A stretch of 64,000 nt of DNA from positions 10,809,563-10,873,562 of the forward strand of contig JAJEKV010000014.1 of assembly GCA_021234155.1 (NCBI GenBank), in the 5' to 3' direction. Within the stretch, counting starts at the first letter, position 1. Every line of letters begins with the position of its first letter. This DNA comes from Isoetes taiwanensis (Eukaryota; Streptophyta; Lycopodiopsida; Isoetales; Isoetaceae). Positions 56,175 through 64,000 of the stretch are shown piece by piece. Below the pieces are notes generated by a model. That model worked only from the letters and a program-made list of their open reading frames with translations. It had not been told where the DNA came from and ran no database searches. A program made the translations under genes and the position numbers.

Positions 56175-57749
56175 TGTGACGGCCCAGCTCATATCGATGC
56201 CCCATCGTGCGCCAAACGGAGATCATCCTCAAACCAAAGATCGCCATCTGCCGACATGAGGCCGCCCACCTAACATCGGGCCCCTTGATGGTGGCCAAGA
56301 ACCCGACGGGGAAGAATGGACGTGTCATCCCGCTCCCTCGGGATCGACCTAGCCGCTGCCGGAAGCGTAAACAAAACATGAGCACATGACATCCATCAAC
56401 AATAACATACCCACCTCGAAGGGTGGTCCACCATATCCACGAATCGCAACAACACATCGGTACATCAACATAACATGGGGAAATCCTACCCGTGCTCGGA
56501 CTCATGGGGAAAGACCCGACGGCTTGGGGTCTCCGTGTAGCAATGCGCATGCAAATTCATGGCAAATGGATTTGGCCGGCATAGGAACATGGTCGTTGGG
56601 TAGTCCACTCCATCCGCCCCTCCTCATTGCATACTTTGCGGATAGGCCGAAAAGTATTGGAGCCCCGACCGTAGCCTGCCGGGGTGAATAGCCGAGGGGC
56701 TACCGCTCTTGGGTTGCATCTCCCCAGCCCGATGAGGCGGGAGGGGATCACTTCCCTCGAAGGTTCATGCCAATCACGAGGCGAGCTAGAGAGCCACCGC
56801 TTGTATTCGACTTCAACTCACCGGAAGGTGACGCATCACCCCACAGTGTCGAGCCCATGCCTTGCCCGCATGCGGTGACAAGCCATTAGGCCTAGCTCAT
56901 TGGCCGGCGTTCCCCGGCCGTCGTTACACGCCAATGTAGATCAACCGTGATTAGACATGCCCTCCCTTGTCGGCCCGGTCTAGCTCCGCCACCCACGGCC
57001 AAAGGGCTCTTATGCACGAGCCGCATTAATTGGGAATTAATGGGCTAAAACTAGGATCATACAACTACTTGGGCTCGGGTCTCTACCCCCTTCCCAATAC
57101 ACAAGAGTGGGCATAGAATGTCAAAACATCATCACAACAGAACTGAAAATAATAGAATACATCTATTCTAATCTACCTAATCATACATGGTTAGGTTCCT
57201 TTGTTAGTGTCTATCATTCTTAGGGTCGTAGGGGTCGCCTATAGCTAAGAATGGATGCTAAACCCTACTGAAAGAGGCCTGATAACTTCGGATCTACCTA
57301 TTGAATCAACCACCCACCCGCATCTTGGCTGGCTCCCACTCCTCCGAAAGCGTTCATGCTTTGCGATCTCCGGTCCAATGATCTTGGATCGAGCTGCAAC
57401 CTGGGAGATCCGACTTCTATGCTTCCGTTCAGGTGGAAATGCATCCTCTGCTGCTCCAATCTGAGACTCAGGGGCTGAGAACTGAAAGGGTTTCCCTTTT
57501 AGGGTTTATGCCCCTTTATCCCCACGAATTTAGGGCTGGTCCCTTTTGGTCAATGGGTCATTGCCACGTGGCAAAAAGGGAATATATTCACATGTTGCTT
57601 TAACATGTGCAATATAATGGTTCACAAGGTCGTACCCTAGGGTACTACCCTTTACGGTCGCCGTGTACATGTCGTATGAGTCGACATGTACTAGTGACGT
57701 GTCAGTATAATATACGTATTCATACCGTATGTTATGCTGGAACGTCACA
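56175..57749 (-). mobile_element. 5' LTR of the retrotransposon
   Basis: Starts TGTGACGG and ends CGTCACA (7-bp inverted termini). It is collinear with the three left LTR copies. A hairpin with 10-bp perfect arms (GTACATGTCG/CGACATGTAC, loop of 7) lies at 57665-57691, near the U3 start in the element's orientation. No TATA box was assigned. Confidence 0.85.
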
Positions 57750-57952
57750 ATCTCGCAACAAACGACTCACAAAAAATTGAAGATCTCCCATCTGAAGAGC
57801 GTTGGAAAAAAGTGCAAGCGAATATTGAAAATCTTACAGCTAAGCTGGCATGCTCCACTAAGCAAATAGACTCGTCTGCACCCGCATGGAGAAAAAATGT
57901 GTTTCCCACATTAAATAACACATGCAACAATTGGATGATCGCTTATAGTTGA
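57750..57952 (+). pseudogene. Open reading frame, right half, interrupted by LTR retrotransposon
   Basis: The frame continues from the left half at 37208-37379: LATNDSQKIEDLPSEERWKK, then VQANIENLTAKLACSTKQID, ending at a stop after MIAYS. It is charged and helical, possibly coiled-coil. No family was recognised. Confidence 0.45.
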
Positions 57953-58044
57953 TGAGGTCTTTCTGCTGTCCTTCTGCAATCAACCCCAAGAGTTCATCGA
58001 TCTGGATCCCTTCCTCTATGCAGTATGGTAGCTGAAGGATATCG

Positions 58045-58714
58045 TTGATGAAAAGGTACTCCTCCCCTTCGATAACCACTGGGGACAAGGCAGTGATGCC
58101 TATGGGTGGTGGTTCGTTGGCTCTTCTGACACTTTGTCATGCATTTCAATCTGTCTTCTCATCCTTTCTGCTAGCCTGCTCTCCTCTTCCTGATCTTCGT
58201 CCTCCTCTTCTTCATCATAGTTTTCCTCAATCTGAGATGCCCCCTAAGATGTGCCATGGCAGACGTATTTGGTGGCGTCGAGCTAACAGATGAGGCTCTG
58301 GTCAACCCTTATGTTCAAAGGTGCTAGGTCCAATGGTTGTATGGAAGGCTCCCCTACTTTGTTGATGGCCTTGAAGTGCATGAATGTGGCTAAGGCTGCG
58401 TATGCTGAGACATATCTATACCTATGGGCTTTGCAACTCATGTAATCTGGCATGTCCCTTGTTCGGTCCCAAATCTGGTTATTGACTCTTGCACCCCTAC
58501 CTAAGGCTTGGCCCAGTGCCTCTAGGGAAACCCATTTCTCTCCCCTTGGCAGAAGGCTGACCTCCCAATGTAAGATCTGCTGGTCATATTGGCATATGAT
58601 ATCAGTGTAGTAGGGCATCCTCGTCAAGATTGCATGAAGGTCGAAGAGGTGATTGAACACTTGAAAGGCCTCCTCTACTAGTATCTCCTGATATGGTTGG
58701 TGGTGTTGTATCAT
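58045..58714 (-). pseudogene. Retroelement-like minus-strand frames, unknown protein
   Basis: The 143-codon frame 58714-58283 (with EVSLLPRGEKWVSLEALGQA and AHRYRYVSAYAALATFMHFK) is followed, after a stop, by an acidic stretch with ENYDEEEEDEDQEEESRLAE and then by VVIEGEEYLFINDILQLPYC in another frame. Together they look like one protein broken by frameshifts. It lies downstream of the primer site at 61071-61081 in the same orientation, so it may be part of that element's gag. No known domain was recognised. Confidence 0.35.
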
Positions 58715-59031
58715 TCAATGAAGTTTGTCGGGCCCATTGGGCAGAGACTGGGGTAGAAAATAGTTTGGAAAGATTGGCAAAGAGCTGAAAAATTGCCTAG
58801 AGAGGGCAAGAGCAAACTTGGTGAAGAGAAACAGTCAAATGAAGTCCCCTTATATAGACCAGGGTTGTCTAGATTTCCATGCCGGAACTGCCTGCCCAAA
58901 AAAATCTATGTTCTAAGAGCTATGGGTGTCTTATCTAGCTAATTTGAAGTGCTAATCTAGCTAAAATAAGGCAAAGAACACATTAGAGTGATTTGTTGGG
59001 CGATTTTTGGACAAATTTGGGTTGAATAGAG

Positions 59032-59309
59032 GTAAACTGGTTTACTTCGCGCGAAAGGGGTCTGCAACCTCAATTGCAAGGGCCTCCGGCACGGAGTGAC
59101 ACGGGTGGATCCATCTTGGCAAATTTATAACATTTTTGGCAAATTTGAAGTGCTAGGATGCAAGATTTTCTTTATTCTAGGCTATCTACCACCTTATCTC
59201 ATATCAATCTGACAAATCTAAGTGCAAACAAGGACAAACCGGGTTATTCTGTGCGAAAGAAATCTGTGACCTCAATTGCAGAGGCCTCCGGCACAGAGTA
59301 ACCCGGGTC
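59032..59309. repeat. Pair of conserved hairpins about 204 bp apart
   Basis: Two related units at about 59032-59109 and 59236-59309. In the second, ACCGGGTTATTCTGTGC pairs with GCACAGAGTAACCCGGGT apart from one mismatch and one bulge. Both share the centre CCTCAATTGCA and GGCCTCCGGCAC. They differ in sequence from the 54-55 kb hairpins but have the same size and nearly the same spacing. Confidence 0.8.
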
Positions 59310-59563
59310 ACTATTTTTTGACCTAAATTAACTTAATTTTAAGCAAAATCCTAACTCATATATTTAATAAAGTTTAGTACATGTATCATCAAAAAAATTA
59401 TACAAAGAATTCCTAAATTTTATCTTTTCTAATTTTCCGAGCTAAGTTGAGTCCTTGGGCATTACGATCTTGGCATGAAGTGCGCATACATTGCCCTCCT
59501 CAAACAGCTGGACCAACTCGGCTTCGGCCACTTCCTGCAAGGATCGAACTATCAGGGGTGTGA
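59310..59563. other. Spacer, no gene
   Basis: AT-rich, with no motif seen. Confidence 0.4.
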
Positions 59564-60488
59564 TCAATAGTCCGTCCTGAAATCCTGTATAATCTCTCGG
59601 AGGAGCCGCTCAAATGGTGCCTTCCAAATCAAGAGATTAGTGCACTGCTGAAAGTGCCTACTCTCATGAAAAACTCGAGCATGCCTGGAATTGGGCCCGT
59701 GATGAACCCTCTTCGGTGCTGCTGGCTGAGGTGGAGGGGGCTTTGGCTGATTCTTCGGTCTGCCACCCTTCACGAACTTCTGGAGGTTTTGTTTGCATCT
59801 CTGGAAGTACTCTTTGTAGGTTGCCTTCTCCTTTTCAAACTCAAGGTCGTGCTTGAGTTTGAAAACTCTTTCTCCCACCTTCTACTTCTTGTTACCTTTG
59901 GTGGCTTGGGCCACTTTGGATATGGTACTTGCGTTGGGTTTTGAAGTCTCCCCTCAAGCTCCTCCTCTGCGTCTCCTCCCTCGACCTCTTCTTCAACTTC
60001 TTCCTTGTCCTCTTCCTCCCTGTCGGGTGATTCTCGGCGAGGCTCTTCAATTTGGACGGTTCCCCTTGGCCTATCCTCCATGCGCTTCGTTCTTCTTTCT
60101 CTTTGTCTCTCCCTTCTTTCTCTCTCCTTCCTTTCCCCCGGCCATTCTCTTACCTTATCCTTCCCCTTCCTCTTCCTTGATGTCTCCCCCACCTGTTGCT
60201 GCTATTGGTCTTCTTGCTATACTTCCCTTGGCTTCACCCAGAAAGCATCCCCTTGCAGACTTGCCCGTCTTGTTGAGTGCTTTGGGGCAAATTGCTTTCG
60301 GGGCTCGCTCATTGGTGGTGTGATACGTCTCATCCCCAAGAAGGAAATGTCTTTGGGCTCGTTCTCCTCCATACCCCTTGGCCTAAAATGCTCTGGAACC
60401 TTCTTGTCATTGTCGGACTAACTCATGCGTCTTGGGCCTCTTCCTAGGGTTCCTGACTTTCCTCGCCGTGCACTTGGTGCGCGCCATG
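59564..60488 (-). pseudogene. Gag-like protein of second LTR retrotransposon, frameshifted
   Basis: A start codon at 60488-60486 follows AACCCTAAAAC and opens MARTKCTARKVRNPRKRPKT. After breaks the reading continues in the frame 60192-59770 (very Arg/Glu-rich: a basic block, then an acidic block with EEEVEGGDAEEELEG). A shift near 59880 leads to [20 protein letters not shown] and the proline-rich [18 protein letters not shown], ending at a stop at about 59564. The order basic, acidic, coiled coil, proline-rich and the position about 580 bases after a primer site fit a plant retrotransposon ORF1/gag. No zinc knuckle is seen. The identification rests on position and composition. Confidence 0.4.
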
Positions 60489-60576
60489 TTTTAGGGTTAA
60501 GGAAACTAATTAACTTAAGCTGGAGATCATGAGAGAGAGGGTTTAGGGCGAAATTGGGGAGGAGGGCCCTCAGGAA

Positions 60577-60601
60577 GGGAGGGAGGGAGGGAGGGGGGGG
60601 G
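60577..60601 (+). repeat. G-run, G-quadruplex candidate
   Basis: Five GGGA steps followed by nine Gs satisfy the four-G-tract rule for a G-quadruplex. It lies between the primer site (61071) and the gag-like start codon (60488), on the strand opposite to the coding strand. Confidence 0.8.
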
Positions 60602-61069
60602 CTAAAATGGTGTTTAAAAAAAGAAAGATACTCTCCATGCCACGAAATATTCCTTTGCCATTATTACTCCTATTAATTAGCCAATGTTATTAATGATTAG
60701 TCCTTTCTATTATTATTATATTATATTATATTATATATATTTGAATTTCCAATTTTTTTCTAATGGTTTGGAGTCTTATTACGAATTTGCACCATTTTTC
60801 ACCCGGGTCTCGGATTGGGATGATTCTTTGACCCATTTTTGAATGAAATTTGATGCTCACTCCCATTTTACTAGAATATTTATTTGACTCATTCTTTTCT
60901 CCTGCATCTAAAATTTAACCTAATTCTTTGACCCTACTACTTGGGAGAAAAAATTTTCCCCCACTTTCGAGGTTCAATGTTGGAATTTTCATTCCACACT
61001 CTACTAGGCCGGTTAATCTACTTAATCAGGGTTATAACCAGTGATAGCTCTTGATCAACCAAGGACATT
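60602..61069. other. Retrotransposon leader, no gene
   Basis: Contains a (TTATA)n-like AT microsatellite at about 60713-60742 and otherwise AT-rich sequence without coding signal. Confidence 0.4.
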
Positions 61070-61070
61070 G

Positions 61071-61081
61071 ATCTGATACCA
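61071..61081 (-). promoter_or_regulatory. tRNA-iMet-type primer binding site of a second LTR retrotransposon
   Basis: The complement reads TGGTATCAGAT, matching the first ten bases of the plant initiator-tRNA primer site TGGTATCAGAGC. The expected LTR would lie immediately to the right, ending near 61083 (complement GGGGAACATCA). I could not find its far boundary or a partner LTR. Confidence 0.6.
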
Positions 61082-61723
61082 TCGTGATGTTCCCCGAAAG
61101 TATACGACGCCCTGTCGTATACTCTACGAGAGATCCCCATCCAGCAACAACTGCTACATGGGCCTTCCGTCTGCCCTGCTCCTGGGATGGCCAAGGGTGC
61201 GGTAGAGAAACACTGAGGAGGTGTATTAGGCCCCATCCCCCCTATGGGCTCCTATAACAGCAAAAGCATACTATAATGTCAACACTAGCAATAATACAAC
61301 ATATACAGCTACCACGAAGGTAGCACATCCATACAATCACAGATACTAAGGTAGGCTTGTATGGTGACACGGACTGGAAATATACATATTTATACCATAT
61401 ATTTTAGGAAGGAAGGAAGGAAGGTATTTTACCGTCCACGAGACCAATCTGGGTTTATGGGACCCAATACAAAAGTCACGACAAGCGGGATTACTACCGG
61501 ATTAAAAACCCCCCCGAAGGGTTTTCGAGGGAAAACCGTGGCGAAAGAATCGGCCCTATTGACAAACCTGTTCCAATATACCTAAATGCAAAAACACATA
61601 AATATATACACTCATGTCACCGTGCCAGTAGTGCCCGACAAGGCGCCAAGCGAGGGGCAAAGGTGGGCTCGCGATCCGATTACCTCACATGTATGCGACC
61701 CCGCAGCACGACCGGCGGTGTGT
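61082..61723 (-). mobile_element. Presumed 5' LTR of second retrotransposon; no gene
   Basis: Follows the primer site. It contains a 25-bp hairpin AGTATACGAC-GCCCT-GTCGTATACT (61099-61123, perfect 10-bp arms) and a GGAA microsatellite near 61407-61425. The extent is not established. Confidence 0.35.
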
Positions 61724-62392
61724 TCATCGGCAAATGTAGGGGCAAGTCCGGGCGCCCCTAAGGGAATGTATCCGCTCCCGGATCGACCGAATCTTTGGCA
61801 ACTCGGAAAGTGTGAGACTCATCCTCAATGGCACCCGTCCGACGGCACTGACAGAGCACGGTCTGGCCGGGGGCTCCCTAATCCACCCGCCCATCTCGAT
61901 CGCGAAGATGGTGGGCACCGTCGCGAATGGAGGCAATGAGTCTGGCGGCTTTTGAAACGGTACAAACGCAGGTAGAGCTTGGGCCCCTGCCAACGCGGGG
62001 TTGATGTGCTCCTTGTAATGGGCCGTCTTGACCTGCTCTAGAGCGCCGGGATCCCAGAGCTTGCCAAGGAAGCAAGCGTCTAGGTACTCCCGCACGGGGA
62101 CAACCCCAACATGGTCCATTGTCGAGGGAAACCTTCTGCAATGCTCATTGAACAGGGGTAGTGAGGATCGGCACCGGCCGGTGCCACGCCCATTTGAGTA
62201 ACTCGGCCTGCATACCATCGAGGTCAGCTGCCTTCCCATTAGCCAGCCGTTGCAGGCCCTCCACAACATCCTCCTCCGCGAGAACCAATGGGGGGCCATC
62301 TTGTGGGGGTATGGGCGTACGCATCCCTGGTGGGTCATAGAGCTGCTGCAAGTACTGTTCCCCGCAAATACCTCATTCCACATCCACTCCAC
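61724..62392 (-). pseudogene. LINE reverse-transcriptase remnant
   Basis: Minus strand, in the frame 62351-62145: LAEEDVVEGLQRLANGKAAD then LDGMQAELLKWA. This is the entry motif of LINE reverse transcriptases (usually NGKAPGxDGI with a following AELLK). After a frameshift, LFNEHCRRFPSTMDHVGVVP in the 222-codon frame corresponds to the next conserved part (LFN, then W-x-V-VPI). The catalytic YADD-type part is not present. The remainder towards 61724 is open but unrecognised. It is GC-rich compared with its surroundings. Confidence 0.6.
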
Positions 62393-62399
62393 ATTTACA

Positions 62400-63390
62400 C
62401 AACCTATATTTCATCTACTTATTTAAAATGTTTTTGGGGGTTTCTGGTAACGCCGGTGTGCCCTTTTCTGGCGTTACTTTTAGAAGCAAAAAATGTGTTT
62501 TCCGGCCACCTTGTTTTTTTTCCTATTTTCCTCCCTCCATTGACGATGGGCAGTGTGTAACGCCAGCCGGCCACCGTTAAGCGAGACATGGCAGGGATAT
62601 TCTTCCGCCTACCATCAATTTTGCAATTGCCAGTAGTATTTTCAATAATCTCTATTCATTCTTCTCTTGAATAGAGTGCGGTGGGCGGTGGCTTAACGCA
62701 TCTGTCTGGCCGAGAAATAGCAGAGATGGAGAAGCAAGGGCATTCTGTACAGATTCGGTTTGATTCATCCTCCTATTTTCTGGTCATTCTTACATGATAA
62801 CATGTTTCTAACCATATTTCCTTGGCTGTGGCAATAGACAGGCAGTAGGGGAGTTTTTCTCATACGGAGAATCATATCTATTCGGCAAGCTTCATTTGAG
62901 TGCATATCTACCGGGGTTTGTGGAGATAGAGTTTGTGACATTTTGAGAGCTGCTTTGCAAGGTCGGGAAGGTCTCGAGATCATTCTTTAAATTAAGTATT
63001 TTGTTTTGCTACTAAGAAGGTAGGAAAACGATTGCAAAGCCACACTCTTTCTTTACTTGGTTGTGGATCTTCTACAGAATATGCATGGACGATTTGAAGG
63101 TTTGCCAGGAACACCTTCAACATCATGTTTACATCGAGGGAGCTCGCCATGGAAATTTTTATGGTCACAAAAAGGTTGTTAACACAGGGATTTTACATCC
63201 AATGTGTTTAAGAGTCTAAAGTACTCATATGTTTGCAAGAATATGTAGCATAACAACAGGGGGTTTTCTTTGTGTTTTTGTACGGCTTTCACTAAGGTTT
63301 TCCTATGATTTTGTGATGTATTCAAATGGATGTACTAATGCGTACATCTAGAGTGCACCATTTGTGAGCCATTGATTTTAGCCTTTTTTT
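62400..63390. other. No gene recognised
   Basis: About 1 kb without coding evidence on either strand. Short frames at 62288-62560 and 62765-62983 have no recognisable motif. Confidence 0.4.
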
Positions 63391-63392
63391 TC

Positions 63393-63508
63393 AATGGTCA
63401 ACAACCAATGGCTCACAACAAAAGCCCTTTTTTTGTGCGTGTGGTGCATAATGGTCAACAACCAATGGCTCACAACAAAAGCCCTCTTTTTGTGTGTGTG
63501 GTGCATAA
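63393..63508. repeat. 58-bp tandem duplication
   Basis: Two consecutive copies of AATGGTCAACAACCAATGGC... through GTGGTGCATA, differing by a few bases. The CAATGGCTCAC inside is also inverted against GTGAGCCATTG at 63364-63374. Confidence 0.85.
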
Positions 63509-63509
63509 T

Positions 63510-63580
63510 GGGCACATGAAGGGCTTGAAGGGCGCATGAAGGGCTTGAAGGGCGCATGAAGGGCTTGAAGGGCGCATGTA
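63510..63580. repeat. 20-bp minisatellite
   Basis: GGGCTTGAAGGGCGCATGAA repeated about 3.5 times. A further single copy lies near 63763-63785. Confidence 0.9.
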
Positions 63581-63589
63581 GTGCAGTTT

Positions 63590-63960
63590 CCCCGCCGGCA
63601 ACACATTTCTTATTATAACTTTTGATCCAGAGCTCTGTTTCAGATGATTTTTATTGCGTTGGAAAGCTCTCTCCGAGATCTTTTTGATAGTGTATGATAT
63701 GGATATGTTTGGTTAAGTTATCTATGCTAAAACAGCAATTTTTCGGCCGGGTTAGGCACATGAAGGGCTTGAAGGGCGCATGCGGTCACGGTTTCCTGCC
63801 CGGCAACACATTTCTTATCATAACTTTTGATCCAGAGGTCTGTTTCAGATGATTTTTATTGCGTTGGAAAGCTCTCTCCGAGATCTTTTTATTAGTGTAT
63901 GATATGGATATGTTTGGTTAAGTTATCTATACTAAAACAGCAATTTTTCGGCCGCGTTTG
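63590..63960. repeat. Tandem repeat of about 205 bp, two units
   Basis: The stretch from CCGGCAACACATTTCTTAT through CAGCAATTTTTCGGCCG occurs at about 63593 and again 205 bases later, with few differences. It includes TTGCGTTGGAAAGCTCTCTC. The second unit ends about 40 bases before the window edge, so more units may lie outside. Confidence 0.88.
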
Positions 63961-64000
63961 GTAGGCTTTCACATCCTACCGGTGATTAATCTGAGGATTA

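Larger units (their letters stand above)
37380..57749 (-). mobile_element. LTR retrotransposon, 20.4 kb including nested CACTA and LINE
   Basis: Bounded by direct LTRs at 37380-38943 and 56175-57749. The right flank is ATCTC (57750-57754) and the left flank is ATCTC in copies 1 and 2 (ATCTGC as written in copy 3), a 5-bp target duplication. Orientation is minus: next to the right LTR the complement reads TGGTAGAGC (56173-56165), a tRNA-iMet-type primer site with three bases missing, and next to the left LTR the complement reads AAGGTGGGGAGAA (38956-38944), a polypurine tract. Without the 10.2-kb CACTA and the LINE piece it is about 9.4 kb. No reverse transcriptase, integrase or protease was recognised inside, so it resembles a large non-autonomous derivative. 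Confidence 0.75.

Noticed and set aside
60429-60488. N-terminus MARTKCTARK resembling histone H3
   Set aside because: Only about ten residues match. The following sequence is not a histone fold and lies in a retrotransposon gag position.
63393-63960. Short repeats that might suggest a CRISPR-like array
   Set aside because: The repeats are contiguous or without uniform spacers, there are no cas genes, and the sequence is eukaryotic.

Overview
The window is nuclear DNA of a land plant. The evidence is a spliced gene for a plant/fungal Mak32-type PfkB kinase (ten exons on the minus strand, in-frame across all splice joins), Ty3/gypsy and other LTR retrotransposons with tRNA-iMet-type primer sites, plant-style LINE 3' ends with a zf-RVT domain, and a CACTA (En/Spm) transposon. 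I cannot name the clade from sequence alone. There are no bacterial genes, CRISPR arrays or canonical tRNA/rRNA genes.

Layout. 1-2089 holds degraded gypsy retrotransposon pieces in opposite orientations. At a long (CT)n tract (2090-2430) a 13.6-kb block begins that is present three times head to tail: 2431-15999, 16000-29628 and 29629-40870 (the last copy lacks the final 2.3 kb). Each block carries, in order: the PfkB-kinase gene (minus strand), a GC-rich foldback upstream of its start codon, a LINE 3' end, an LTR of about 1.57 kb, and the first 1.6 kb of a CACTA transposon. In copies 1 and 2 a 2.3-kb gypsy pol fragment follows and ends in the next (CT)n tract.

In copy 3 the right side is not cut, and a nested structure becomes visible. 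An LTR retrotransposon (37380-57749, minus strand, LTRs at both ends, 5-bp target duplication ATCTC) was inserted into an older open reading frame. A 10.2-kb CACTA element (39271-49515, CACAA termini, target duplication ATT) then jumped into that retrotransposon, and a LINE 3' end (about 55330-56053) also lies in it. The CACTA element shows no transposase. It is filled by about seven copies of a 1.13-kb satellite, then a 34-bp perfect palindrome, an array of 20-bp palindromic units, a polypyrimidine tract and three tandem tRNA/SINE-like units. The retrotransposon's leader side holds five conserved hairpins spaced 211, 406, 211 and 214 bp apart.

57750-61700 is a second minus-strand LTR retrotransposon (primer site at 61071-61081, degraded gag-like frames, another pair of hairpins about 204 bp apart). 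61724-62392 has a LINE reverse-transcriptase remnant. The window ends in short tandem repeats, including one of about 205 bp.

The only recognisable cellular gene is the PfkB kinase, so the region is one small gene, tandemly triplicated, in a dense transposon bed. No copy is open as written. Each carries different 1-bp indels, while the agreement of the three copies gives one clean 328-residue protein. Differences between copies are rare over the gene and cluster at CG and CAG/CTG sites over the transposons, which looks like long-read miscalling at methylated cytosines. Many apparent breaks may therefore be sequencing noise.
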